Made by a program: the position numbers and the translations under genes. The notes beneath the pieces were generated by a model. The model was not told where the DNA came from, did not search any database, and worked only from the letters and a program-made list of their open reading frames with translations. From Antedon bifida (lineage: Eukaryota > Echinodermata > Crinoidea > Comatulida > Antedonidae): a stretch of 64,000 bases of DNA. Positions within the stretch are counted from its first letter, which is position 1, and each line of letters opens with the position of its first letter. The DNA is taken from the NCBI GenBank assembly GCA_963402885.1, contig OY727102.1, positions 12,214,001 to 12,278,000 on the forward strand. The letters are read 5' to 3'. This document shows positions 28,401 to 43,400 of this stretch, in pieces.

Positions 28401-31400
28401 CTGCTCAAATTTCAAGCAGTTTAACAGAAATTAAAAATCTTTAAACATTAGCTGCAAATTCTGTTGCTTAAAACCATAGTGGTGATGATTTGTTTATTGC
28501 TCACAGCCAAATTTAACAGTTATTACCAATAAACGTATCCATCAATTTGACTTCTTTAATTCCCAGGCTATAATAAATTGATTAAAACTGAAGAAAGGAT
28601 CTAGTTTGTATAGGTATGAGAAATATTTACCTAAATACCTGTACAATAATTCATGATTTAATTGTGTTGATAGAGTAGTCTATTCCTTCTCAGACTAGTT
28701 ATTTAAAATTTAAGCTGTGAATTTTACCAGGAAGTGAAGATATTGTTATTTATAGAGGTGAATAACTTGTATTGTAATCACCCCCTGGCATATATGTTAT
28801 TATTACCCCTTTATGATATAGTTTTTTTTAATTCAGTGTTTGACTTTCTCAGAATAATCTTAAAAGGGTGCGGTAGCAAAAATTGTTCTCCCGACGTCCC
28901 CGGATAACATCGCCATTCCATTAGTTTCTAATGCCCAAATTTAACAGTGTTTTGAAGGCTGGGGGAGGTCGGCGTTGACCTGGTGCTTTGGGATTGTGTA
29001 GTGATCTTTTAGATTTAAACTAAAAAGGATTTTTATCTAACATAGTCTATTTATAAAAGGATAGTTTCTCTGGTGCCAGCAACATGTTTCAAATGTTTAA
29101 CATTGCTGTAAACACGACCACAATTTTGTTTCAAAAATATTAATGTACACAGCATACAATTACAGTGCAAGAAAACTGTACCAGAAAATGATTTAATCTA
29201 AATGGTTGAAACAATTTATAGAATAACAAAAGTCAAAACTGCATTGTACACAGGCATTGACCCTTACGTTTTGCAAAAGCTTTTCTAATATGCACTACTG
29301 CATAAATGTGTACGCTCTTCTGCAACGTGATCGGTAAACGCTTGTCTTTATCTGTAAAATTCATAACGCATGAGCTACCAAAGCCTTGGACTTAAGGTAT
29401 TTCATTCGTGACTGATGCATCGTGTAATTATGTACAAAGTGAAACACTTGCATTGATAATTTCATAAATGGGATGATTGACCTTATTTGGAATGGTATAA
29501 TTATCGTAATTGCTGTTTATGGTAATTAACAATTTCAATTTATTTAAATATTCAAATTAAGTGCATCCATACTAAACATTACTGTCTCACATATCTGCAT
29601 CCTTCTCCTACTACTATTCTAGCAACCCTCACCGTTTCTGAATCTTTCTACTTGCAGCCTTACCTGCAACCCCTAATACCCAAATATTTTGTAGGACTCC
29701 TATCCCCTTATAGGCCTACCATCCCATTCTTGCTACCCATTACCCCCTTTCAGACACTCGATTTCAAGAACCATATCCAAATATTTGTGGGACATCAGAC
29801 ATAATGTACCTACATAATTTACAATTTCCTTTCCGATTTTTATGAATATTTTATGCATAAAAATTGATCAAACATCTAGTAGATTTCCATTTACACACAT
29901 GGGTGACTTGGCAATTATGGAGATTCTGTTTAACTAAATTTGGTGTATTAATTGCCATTTGACTTCTCAATTCATATATGTATTACATAGACGGAAGCAT
30001 ATTATAATATTGTATTGGGCCAATGCCAAAAAATAAAATGCAATTGTACCCTGAATTTTGTAAAATAAATTTAAAAAAAAAATCAAAAGTAGGTGAATGT
30101 TCTCCAAAGAGAGGATAATGCATCCACCATGATTCTTAGTGCACAAACAATGATTTGTCAGAGGAATGAAGATGATCCATGAAAAAAAGATCTGAACAAT
30201 TTATATTTGACCTTCCCATATTGGGTCATTTTAAAAACCTGGATTAAACTACAAACAGAAATAGGACAGTATCGAGTAACTTAGTTGCAAAATTAAGCAG
30301 AGAAACTTATTAGATATTTCAGAAAATCTAAATTCTTGAATATAATGTATATGAAGCAGTATAAAAGCAAAAAATAACAGCAAAATCAACTGATACGCTG
30401 TGCGAGATAGTTTCTCCGATTGCATATACTATATTATGCATTATGGCTATTGATTGCTAGGTCTATTTGTAACATGGAACATGCTACGATGAATCATCAT
30501 TTCATACATTTGATAATGCACAATATTAATGATATATATGATATACAATTATTCTCCCAAAACCACCCTTTCAGTACTCGCAGAATCCAAAAGAAATTGG
30601 TGACCCAGAGATTTTAGTTTACGAATATGTCTTGTAAGATTTGTACTTAGGATTGGCCAGTGTAAATTTTTGGTTACCATGGGCCTCGAGCAACTGATTC
30701 TGTGAGTCGATGTACAAGTATGAATAGCACTCCTAATTTGATAATCGATAATACTTTATACAAGTATTAACTAAATATATGAATACATTTTATTTCGTTT
30801 TTTAATATAGAAATTGTAATTATTTCTTTCAGGTCAACAAGAAAATCAGTGACCTGTACAAAGATTTCCGCGATGGACATAACCTCATCTCGTTATTGGA
30901 AGCATTATCAGGAGAAAAAATTGTAATTATGAATGATACACTTCTATATTTTACCTAATATATTTTTATAATAGAAACATAATCCAGGGAATAAATAAAA
31001 CTGAAGTTGGGTGAGTGGGGTAAAACTGTTTCGGAATTAATAAGGTTTAACCTTCCAATTCGGGGGAGCTTTGTGAGAATACAGGGGGATTTTTGCATCC
31101 ATCTAAATTATTTTAGTGAGGTGAGAGGTCCATTGCTAGGACAGCAGGAGTATGCAATTAACAACAAATTGTAATATAAGCTTGAATGAATTTGACACGG
31201 ATACTGATATTTAAAGAGAAAACAGATCTGTTAATGTTCAATTTCATATGATGCATGTACGCAAAATAGAACACTGATGTAACCCTTTGATGTCATCGAT
31301 ACCAAGAATTTTGGAATTTCCCACATCAGCATCATCATTGTACATAATGTTATGCAAATGAGCTGTTTGTATTTCCACTACCTATTAAGTCGTCTTATTT

Positions 31401-34400
31401 CTACTTTGGAATAGAGGGCAGCAAATAGAAATATAAGCTGTTGTCAAAATATTGCTACAGGATTAAGATACCGTAAAGCTTCTAATAGTATCCCCATGGT
31501 TACTATTCTTTGATTGTATTTTAAGGGTGACACTATTGGAGTAGGGATTACATTTTAGAGTAGAGTTTATTCTATTATTATGCTTAATCTAGGCACTTGA
31601 AATAGTAACCCACCAGACCTCTTCACCCACATGTTGTTCATTTAACTAATTCCATAGAAATGTTAATTCTTGCAGACTTCTTTTAATATCATTTATATTC
31701 TTTTAAACCTTTAATAGTTGGGAGGAGGTGGGTGTTTGTAGGGGTAAAATGATAACAATTTTCACATCTTCATCATATGACAATTACATGTACAGGTATG
31801 CTTTTAAAATAATGTTTCCTGTATATTTTGTTATGATAATGGTCTGTTCAATAACTAAGATTTTTAAAAATCATTTTAGCCTCGAGAACGTGGAAGGCTT
31901 CGTGTCCATCGTCTGCAGAATGTTGGCAACGCACTTAGATTTTTGGAGCAGAAAAAGGTATAATTAGAGAAACTATTATTTTTTAGTACACATCCAACAT
32001 TGCTGTGAGTTACAGAGTCCCGGCCATGCTTATCAAAATAAGTCTTGTATAAAGCTCGGTCTACACTATCAAACTTTATGTGACAAAAAATGTGATGTGT
32101 GCCCATATATGAACATGATGATGTCATATCACTACCATATTTGGGCATATCATTACCATATAAGACAGTGATGTGTTTTGGCCAAGATAAAAATCATGGT
32201 ACTGAGTGAGCAGGGATTAGAACCTGAAGCAGTGTTAACTACCAAGAAACAAGAAACAGTCACTCAATATTGTGTAAAACAAATTGTTTTATAATATATT
32301 TTTATATATATAGAACACTATCAAGGGGATACCCTTAGGACCCAACAAAGTGTACCCTTAATAGAGGTGTCCCCTGAATTGTCTATATTGTTAACACATA
32401 TATCCCTTATTCATTTCACATAAAGTGTCCCCTTAATAATGGTTTCTCTTGGATAGGGGTGTCCCAAAATATGGATTCTACTCTGCTTGTTTTTTGTTTT
32501 CAATCATTTCAAAATTGTTTTTATAGGTTATGTTGGTCAACATACGGAGTGATGAAATCGTCAACGGCAACCCAAAGCTTACTCTAGGCCTAGTTTGGAC
32601 CATCATTCTACACTTCCAAGTAAGTCTTTTGATTGAAAAGAGAAAAACCCAATTTATAAAAAAAAGCGCGTCTTATTTTAAAAATGACCTTTCTAAAGCT
32701 TTGTCTACACTATCAAACTTTATGTGACGAAAAAATGTGATGTGCTATATATATGGACATGATGATGTCATATCACTACCATATTTGAGCATATCACTAC
32801 CATATTTGGACATATCACACTTTTTTTGTTAAACTAGACTGAGCTTATCTCTGAAATACTTCCGATAATAAATTTAGCACATATTTCAAGTTTGAATTCC
32901 ATTCCAATTAATATTATTTGTATGGTTCAAACTCAAATTTACTGGTTAAGAAGGCCTAAAATATACATAAATTGTATCATATTTGTTATTGGATTACTTT
33001 CTTGTTGTTTTAGTATTTCTGTACATATTTATCATTTTTTTGTAAGATGGACAATGGTTCATTCATAAAGTACAAATATGTTTGATTGTTCAAAACAAAT
33101 ACTCTGGATGCTATAAGGCCCTAGTCTTTTTTTCTACTTCAGTATGAACCCACCCTCTTGAACACAAATTGGGTCAAGTGTGTGTTATTCATAGACTTAC
33201 CCAAAGACCATGTTGTATTCTCCCTGAAAAGATCATTTTCAAAACTTACTCAACTCAGTAATTTAGTAATTTATGTATATATATTTATAGCTGACCCACT
33301 AAATGTGTAGGTAAGCCCATCAAAGCGATGGATTTATATCTGAGTTGCTACGAAAGAAATATATTTGCTCAGCCAATAACGTTTTGTCAATGACTGATGG
33401 GCAAAGAATGAAGTTTACCAAGTCTATAATGTCAATATATTATAGTATAAGCTTGTTTTGATAATGATTAACCTTGGTATGTCAAAACTTCATTTGCTAG
33501 ACCCCTATATCAACTATCTAGGTGCTGGGGTTCTTTCCATGCAGTTTCCAGCTAAAACAGCTTGCTCTGGTTCAGTGAGGTCACAAAACCTGGCCTAAGA
33601 TGATTAGTAATATTTGTGTGGTACTATTATTATTTGAAGGTGTATTCTTGAAATGAAACGGCTTAAAATGTGATGGATTATTTAAACATAGATTTGCGGA
33701 TTGATGTAAGTTGGTTTTCAGAAAGATGGAACATTTTTATGTGTATTGATTTATCTAAAATTGTATCTAACTGGGTATTATGGGTTATAAAATCTACGGA
33801 GCTCTTCACTTCATTATCAACACTCCTGGTGATCTTATGGCCATTTGGTAATTGTTAGTTGCGTATACCCACACTGTATACCTATGTTTGCCTTTCCTTG
33901 CTTCACATGTTTTTTGGTAAATTTGTATTTTTTAAATACTACATTGTCTATGTCATATAAACCTAAATGTTTTTGGTACTTTAATACTTTCTGATATTGT
34001 TATGCCTTTGATACAAATATTTTTTGATAATAATTTATTTAAAAAAATGAAATTCATTTTATAGAATTTGATTGCTAAAAAATATTTCTCTTCACATTCA
34101 ATTGAATATAATTCATATGTTTTATGGTATCACTATCTTAGTCATTACAATTGCAAATCAATGTTTTTCTTAATGGAATCGTAATGTTTACAAATTGAAT
34201 AATTATACAGTAGAGATTCTTCCAGTCAATCTACTTTACTGTACATAAAGCTCTCACTACTGATTGGTCGTTTAAAACTGTTAGGTCAACAATGTTGTCC
34301 CTTTGTATATATGCACTCATTAATCACTCTACTTGTTTGTATTGCCATGGTATTCTCCCTCAAAGATGGCCGAAATTATTTTATGGGAAGTTGTAAATAG

Positions 34401-37400
34401 TGATAATGGTGCCAATCAAGTATGATGTTGATGAATTAATATATGGGAAGTTGTAAATAGTGGTAATGGTGCCAATCATGTTTTGATGATGTTGATGGGA
34501 AGTAGTAAATAGTGGTAATGGTGCCAATCAAATGGGAGATTATAAAGACAGACCTTCCTAGTCTTCTGATCTCTCAGAAGTTTCCTGATATTTTGAGTCA
34601 TCCTCGCAAAATTGCAATTTCTTCCAATTGTTTTAGATGGAAAAAACCATCCTGATTTATAAAATAAATAATATAAATTTATTATTTAGGCTCTACTAAC
34701 TATGCTTTAAGCCTAATTAACTACAGATGAACAAACATCATTTTTCACTTTTTGCTGCATTCTGATTGTTTACCAAAATAGATGTGGATGCCTGAAATTT
34801 TGTTTTCTTCTTTTGACAACCTTTCACAAATTCTCCTGATTTTTCTTTTTTTCCAAATTGAGACATATGTAATTATAATTAATACAATCTGACTTACGAT
34901 CCATGACTAATGGTAATTACTACGTCTTACTATGAAAATAAACAATTTATTTAATTTAAATATTAAATGGAATCCAGTTGATTTAGTAGATTCTTCCAAA
35001 AGTTAAATTACAGCAACCTTTTGTAACTTTTAATTTAAAATTAATGCAATGGATTGTCACAACCTAAATTTATAAAATTGTTGTTTCAAATTGTCTCAAA
35101 ACATGGTAATCCTTCTAAATGCAAGAAGTCATTTATTATTATTTCATTCAGCAATAATTTTAGACGTATATTGATATTGAGACTTCTGGGAAATTTGCAG
35201 TGTCCCTACTATTGAACGATAAATTGGTGATATTGATGTTGTGCAGTGAAGCGTGCTAACATGTGACACAATATTAAGGGCAGGGGTCTATTATTTGTAC
35301 TAGAGATGTACTATTCAGTATTGTATTATTTATTACAAAATTATTCCAAAATTGCTCATCACTGAAATTATATTTATCAATATATTATAATTATGTTCAA
35401 TAAATTAAAATTAACTATCTCAGTTAATAAATAAAAATTGTATAATATTGAATTTGGAATAACAAGTTCTCAATTAGCCATTACTTAATTAAATACAATA
35501 TAAATTTATTAATATATAAATGAGATGATGATTACATGATCAAAGTTACTACAATTATGTAAATGTTTTATTTTTTAGCCATATTATTATTATATCAAAA
35601 ACTGCTAGATTATATATGTATTTTATTACTCAAATTGTGATATTTACATATTTGAAAGGCAAGTGTGTCTTATGTTAATCATGTGCTTTGAAGCATGTCG
35701 TCTTTCACCAACATCCTGATTCCCTATTTAATTAAGCCGCAATATTTGATACAGTTTGTATTTCATTTCACGCCGTTGACAAATCATTCTGGTCTCGTGT
35801 TATTGTCTGTGAAGAGTGGACTGCAATTTGTATTTTCCCTGTTACAGTCATAATGAAAAATCAATAAAGATTGTGGTGATACAACAAGGCCTATTAACTA
35901 AATACGCTGCACAGAGTACAGTACAGTGAGCAGTGCATCCTCAACGTGGATACTGTACATCACATCATTAGTCTGGGCTTAGGTTTTCATCAGTTTGATT
36001 TCAATCAGGCCTAGCATCTTCACTAAACCTCATGCTGGGTATAGGCCTGTTTCTGTCATTTATTATCTTTAATCAAGGGGCCTAGGATGGTGAGATATGT
36101 CATCAAGCAGTTGAACGTCTGTGTTTCAAAATCATCTTGTGATATGAATCACTGAAGTAGATTTGTGGAACCGCATCAGTTTTTTTCAGGAAAATAGCTG
36201 GTATTAATAATACATTGATTAATATGAAGAATATTCGATACATGTCAGGATTGTGAAAGCCTTACTGTGGATCTCACTGATAGGCCTGCTTCTTGCCAAA
36301 TCACATTCATTTCGATGACAAGAAATATATTTGCTTATTGTGTATGCTGGTATTATTATTACAACGGTTTAAAATTTCTGGATGTGTTATATGTTGATGG
36401 TGCAGTGTGGATGTCACACTCATTATACTGACACATAAAGACGTAAAGAAAGTCAACAAATACAGACACTGAAAAAAAACCGTTTTGAAACGGTTTTTCA
36501 AAGAAATTTTCTTGATTACCTGACAAAAACAAATGACAAAGTTTTAAAATATCAATTTAAAGGCTTCACAATATAAGCAAAAATTTCAAATTTATACTAA
36601 AGTGATAATAACAGTATCCAGTATCTGAACAGTGTTATTCAAAAGACTTGTTGCCCATGTTTTTTAATGTTGGAATATTATGTTAATGTAGAATAAAACT
36701 GTGATTCACATTTTGCCTCAGGAAACCAAATGACCAAAGTCTTATTAATCTATGTGTGAATTCAGAAAATAATTATGTTAATGAAGACACTTTAATGTTT
36801 TTAATGAGTCTCTTCAGGTGCAATTTCACTTCATACAGTACTTCTTAGAATACGGTTGTTTTAATTTTCAATGGATATCAAATTCTGATTGTCTTCAGAA
36901 ATACGTTACTTACTGAATTATTGTTTACTTATTTGTGGATGCGAAGGGGACTTTGTGATAAATGGTTACGTCGAGATTGGTATCATTGTTGTAATGCATG
37001 TTGCATTTGTTTTTTATCAGCAGATCAGAAGAATTTTTTAATTAAGAAGGTTGTTGGTTTGACATATGCAGAATCTAGCTGTCTGTATTATTATGCTTGA
37101 TCCTGCTTTCCACGTAAGAAAGCAATAATACTACGTACGCTAATTTAATTCATCCACATTTAGAAACTTACTATAGGTATTGTCATCTGCATGTGGATTA
37201 TAATGTCATAATATCTTGTCGTGTGTCTTCATGTTGTTGTTGGTCATCAAAGAAGGTGGCTCGTTTGTGCCTTAATAATAAGACATCTATTAAGAACTAA
37301 ACAGAATCTATATCGTATTATAGTGTTGTATGACGAATATTGAAAGGCAAATCTGTAACAGTGATGTGTTTCCTTCATGAAATTAAAGCATCAATTTGTC

Positions 37401-40400
37401 TGATGTCGTAATTGTCATAGACATTCATTGATTCATTCATTCAGGTTTAAAATCTGTCTATTGTCAAAGGTCAGGCAGCCACGCTCCTTAGTGGGCAGTA
37501 ATTAACTATGAAATAAAGGTGTTTCAAATGATATTTTAATATAATTATTGGAATTATTGCTGATGAACTTGGAATATTTCAAAGAAGAATTCATATATCT
37601 ACATTTTTTGTTTTACATACTTGATATTTACAACAAAGCGAATGCATAATGAAGATGTTTGCGCTTGTTTCAATTATTTGTTGTGTATAGTTCAGGGTAG
37701 CTTTTTCGCTACGTGAATCAAACAAACAACTTCGAAGTCAATACTCGCAAGAGTGTTGTATTTGTCAATCTGGTGAAGAAACCAACAGCGATTTTCTTTT
37801 TTCCTTTTTGATGTGATGAGTTGATTGGAGTTGACTTTCATCTCTCTTGGCATATTGATTTCTCACTTGTTTGTCAAATTCTGTTATAATGCCTACGATT
37901 TGACATTTAAAAGGTAACACCAAAGCATAAATGTTATTGTTGTGAAGAAATGACACATTTACTGTTGAGATATTTCATGAACAGAACTCGGCAAAAATGT
38001 CAGATTTAGATTATGTGTAATCTTTGACATCTTTTTGACATTTTCAATTTTCTTTGAATTGATACACTTTTTGTTTTATGAAATGACTAAACTAAATCAA
38101 GATATGGAATGCTATCTCTGCCTAGAATCATGGACTTACTAATAGCGGATAATACTCCAAGTTTCTGAAGCCTATTATATTTTCTTGTGGAAATATTTAT
38201 GATAAATAAATCGGTATGGGCAATAGAGGAAGTAAACTTAAATGTTGTAGCGGTGCTACCGGGTCCAAAGAAGATCTTTACGCACCTGTCTCGGTTGCAT
38301 CATTGAACGTCATCGATGAAGCACGTCCTTTAAAACGACGTAACAAACGTAGAATTGTGGACTCGCCATTAACACCTCATAATGAGGGTAGAATAAGCGA
38401 GCAAAATTCAGACACAATTAGTGATTGTGAGAGTCGTCATAGTATACAGGTAAGACAAGGTTGTAGTACGACAATGATATACAGTTTGTGTTGGTTCCAC
38501 AGTCTTGTTTGTAGATAAAGAAAAGACGAGGCACTGAATTTTATGCTACTGAATTTCTCTGGGTTGTCGCACATTGTTGCTAGTAGTTTATATAAGGCTT
38601 CTATGATACTTCTTTTGATTTAAGGAACACCATTCTAGGATTTAGGAATATGGTTGACTTAAAAATTGTAAAATGAAGTGCTGAACTAATATCCTATCCT
38701 TTGCATTACATTTTAGAAATTTAGGAAATAAAAAAATAAATTAGTAAGTTCTGGCCAAAGCCCTGGCCAAGCCCTTTGTTGTATTCACCTATGACCACTA
38801 CATCTTAGGCCTACATTTGAGGCTGGTTTCCATAAACGATTAAGTAAACTGCCACTGTTTACAAAATGTCTAAAAATGCATGCAATTGTTGCAAATGAAG
38901 AGCTGTGGTTTGCCACACATCTGTTGCATGCAAACCAGCATTTATAAACATTTGTTTATCAAGTAACATTTGCACATCAAATAATCAACAATAAAGTACA
39001 ATATTTGTTAAGCTGATAATTAAAATATGCATAACAATAGTGTCTATGTGACATAACAACACAGAATTTAAATAATATGCTTGCAGGTGGGTTGCCTTGG
39101 TTTCTCCGTTTTATTGATCATTTGCGGGTGTTTTAATTGTAGGAATGAATTAACAATCTGTTCTTCTCAAACTATATCAGGCTTTTCTTAACACAGTACT
39201 AGAATTCATAGCAAAACCATAGAGCGTTATTATATTTAGGCCTAGCGAGTTTTGAGTTTGTGTGTTATACCAAAGAAGAGTGGAATAAATGGATTATACC
39301 TTCGTGAGTTATTCATATAAACATGTAAGGTGCTTTTAATTGTTTTTTTTAAAGGAGCATTGATTTTATTAGCTTATTAATAGTTTTTCATTGAGGCTAG
39401 CAAATGGCAACAGTTAGGCTACTACACTACTACTATAAATAGTGTTTGGTGTATATGTCATATAAATAATATAAATTTAGAACTTCAACAATTATATTAT
39501 AATATGATTGCCATGGGATTTGTAGAATTCTGTAGAATTGGACAGCAACTGTTATCTAATTTTAGGTGCTATAATCTTAGCATTACCTTAATTTAGAAAC
39601 ATGAATTAATCTATTCTTATATATAGAGTTTAATACATAATTCATATTATAATGTAAAATGTTTTTTCTAGTAATAGAATAATACGTAATTGTGTATTTA
39701 TAAAAAGTTATTAAGTACACGTAGAGTCAATTTAAAGAATATTTATATTATACCATCGAATGGAATTAATATGAACCATCATTTTATTTTGTTTTAACTC
39801 AAGAACTTGTAATTGCATACAGTAGTTGGAAGGGTATACAATAATAAACATAAAATAACAATATATATAAAATACAATATTGATTTTTGATAAAAAATGT
39901 TCAGAATTAAAATTTGTATAACTCACTTTAATCATTCATGCAGTACGAGAATTACCATTTTAGTGATACCCGACTCATTGGATCTCCTAATGATGCCTCC
40001 TTAATGACAGTTGCTAAGATACAGTACACCTGCTAGACTCCCTGCAGAGTGTCATGACATTAAGCTAGTCTCCCTACAGATTGTTTGATGACACAAGTTC
40101 ATTCCTTTCTTAACCTTTAGCTTTGTGACGTTCACTAGATCTTTATATGAAAATCTTTATGATATTCTTATAAAACAAAATATTAGGTTGATGAACTTGG
40201 TTTTCAAATATATTTTTGAGCAAAATTGTGAAAAATCATTAATGTATTACATGTAACTATCATTAATATATGTAGTGAGGTAGCAAAAATAATAATAATA
40301 ATATGTCAAAAACAATAACAATACAGATATTAAATTGGAATGATGCAGAATCATTGTATTAATTTCTGTACATAGTTGCAATACCGCCATGTTTTTGTTA

Positions 40401-43400
40401 GAATACAGTTATGTTTTATCTCTTTCTGTTTTAATTGAAATAATTAAAATTTAAATTCAACCTAATGTTTATTTACTATTTTACTTTTTAGATCTCTGAC
40501 ATTGTTGTCGAGAGCCATGTGGGTGAACAGGTCCAAGCTAAGGATGGTTTAATGTTTTGGGCCAAATGTGTGACAGAGGGCTACCCTGGAGTGACCATTA
40601 ATAACTTTGGACAAAGTTGGCGAGATGGGTTAGCATTCAATGCAGTCCTTCACAGAAACAGGTAAAATGTATATTTTCTTCTTATTCTTCACACACACAC
40701 ACAGCTTTTAATGATTCAGAAACTTAAGGTAGAAAGGTATAAAGTAAAGGTATTTATTCTGGTCCTCAAGATTATGAGAGTAAAACATCTTGCCTAAGGA
40801 TGTAATCAGTATGGTACAGGCTTGAATCCGATATTATCATAACACCATAACTCCAGAATGTTTTCTGGAAATTCAGAAAATATCCATTTTAAAGAATAGG
40901 ACAATTTGGTAAATTGACTAATAATGAATAATATGTCCAGTGTAGCACAATTCCTGTTTTTAGGCATCTCGTTTTTCGATATTTACTACAACTACAACCA
41001 AAAAACAGAACAAACAAAAACCTGGACCATATTGTAAAAAATAAAGTTTACTGAAGCAGTGACATAAGAATTTGTTACTTTTACTTTACAGACCAGATCT
41101 GATAGATTTCAAAAGCCTCAATCCAAGGAATCATCGTGGTAACTTGGAAAATGCCTTTGCTGTGGCTGAATCAGTCGGTGTACCTCGCTTGCTTGATCCA
41201 GAAGGTATGTAACATAAACAAGATTTTTTCTGATCAGAATTGTTCATTCAATCAACAATTATTGTAGTCAGCAATCGATTTTTCTTCATTAATTTTCTGT
41301 TTATAGGTTGGTATAAGACAAGTTCTTTTACTTCTAATTTCAATCCCTGAATTGCTTGTTATTTTTGGACTGTTTCAAATAAATGTGAATGAAAACAAAA
41401 TGTATTTTGCTGATCTTTAAATAAATCACGAGATTATTGCTGTCGACGACAGTAGACCCACTGCATACTTATAAAACAAATAGATAGGTGCTAGATATGA
41501 TTGATACAGAAAATACAATGGCTTATCCTCACTCTTTCCAACATCTTCTCTAACATGTATAAAGTGTCATTTTAATCCATTATGTTGTTTCCGAGTCATT
41601 GGCAATAGCATAATATAATAATCAAGATAGATATAATATTAGTACTTTTTGTTTCATTTCCTCCAGATGTGGATGTTGCCAGTCCAGATGAGAAATCAAT
41701 ATTGATGTATGTATCGTCCCTCTACGATGTCTTCCCAAAAGTGCCAGCACCTCCAGTGCAACAGGCAACTGTCACAATGCACAAGTCCTCAGTACAGCAT
41801 TCATCTGTTGTAGTTAGTGTAAGTATAGGCATTTATTCTCCACACATATAATTTATCACTGGATTTTAAGATTAAGATTAATTTTTAAAATTTACAGATT
41901 AGGACAGGCCGATTCAGGATTAAGGAGTGTGGCCTAAAAATGAAGTGTTGGACATAACCTAATTTCCTATCTTTTGCATTGTAATTAGGAGGCAAGCACC
42001 AGCCCTGGGATCCACCTCTAACAAAAGTATTTATGATCCATCTTGTATAGAGACTTTTAGTCTGAATGCAATTTCCTGCCTAGCTTACTTGGATAAACCA
42101 AACAATGTTGTGTGGATACAGACTTGTATTCCTATAGCTTTATTCTGAAATAAGTTCTGCGCTATAAGTGGTGATATGTTGTTGATGTTACTTTTTATTT
42201 GCTATTCTTTTCAGTCGTCAGAGCCAGTATGGGAGGCCTACCAACAGGAAGCCAGATCATTAATGGACTGGATTCAACAGACTACCATTAAAATGGATGA
42301 CAGAAACTTTGATCAACATGCTGATATAAAGGTCTGTTTAAATTATCATTTTTGCATAGCATTGTCAAAATGTTAATTGGCAACCTTAATAGTTAATTAT
42401 AGTTTTGAATGTCTTGATAACATTTCAAATGTATAGAAAATTATATTTTAATTTTAGGTATTAGTTGTATTAACCCCAATACATTAAAAAGTGTTTCTTG
42501 ATGTATGTCAGCCAATCTGTTTATTCAGTTAATATTTTCTGCATCCCTATCAAGTTGTTTTTTTATATCACCATTTAGAAGCTGCAATCAGAACTTACGC
42601 ACTTACGCTCGCAGGATGTCCCCACCAAGCTAGCTGATTTGCGAAAGACTGTTGCCAAGTACCACAAACTGAACACAGAGCTCCACAAAACAGGGCAGAT
42701 GCGTCCCCCATCTGTCGTGCATGCACGTGAGCTAGAATCAGCGTGGGAAAAACTCATCACAGCAGAACAACAACGAGAGAATGCATTACAAGCACTTTTA
42801 TCAAGGTATAATGACAAATATTTAGTTTTGTGTCTAACATTCATCAGGTACAACTCTGCTCTTTCTACACTATCAACACTAGTGACAAATATGGTAGTGA
42901 TATGACATTATCATGTCCATTATTATTTATCCAATTGATTTGGCTACTAAAACATTTGTTTGAAATTAAAGTTTAGCTCCATTGTGGAATATGCAACTTA
43001 TATTTTTCTGGGTGTTTTTTTTTCAGGAATCGTCATTTATCAGAGCTTGGTCAGAAGATACTGGACCAGATAGAGTCTGTGAACTTGGATCTTGACAGCG
43101 TTGAAAGTCAGATAAAGGAAGTTGAAGGAAGTTCAGGTCGTTTGACTGGGGCTGACATCAAGCGCACTATTGAGGTGATTGAAGGAAATATAATGGTAAC
43201 TAAACACAATTCTCTTATATTTCTCAATTTTTGTAATAATTTTCTTCCATTTATTATTCCCAATCTTTACTCATATAATAATAATACATAAAGAAAGGAA
43301 TTGGCAACCAAAACATTTACAAACTTTAAGCCCTGTGTAAACTATCAAACTATAAAGTCCTGTCATATGTCAGGATTTTTTCTCATGACAATTTGCAACT

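Larger units (their letters stand above)
20064..30832 (+). other. Intron between CH1 exons 2 and 3 (10.8 kb)
   Basis: It holds the 17-bp minisatellite, the TA-flanked TIR element, the 165-bp array and the inverted repeat pair listed separately. The remaining open frames are short and without domain signal. I see no additional exon. Confidence 0.75.
32620..38215 (+). other. Intron before exon 1b; contains the presumed 1b promoter
   Basis: AT-rich with one MITE and one short tandem repeat. For transcripts starting at exon 1b, the stretch ahead of 38216 must carry the promoter and 5' UTR, but I see no TATA box or clear initiator. Confidence 0.5.

Noticed and set aside
36470..36500. Small palindrome AAAACCGTTTTGAAACGGTTTT as a terminator
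   Set aside because: Short hairpin next to T runs inside a eukaryotic intron; intrinsic terminators do not apply here.
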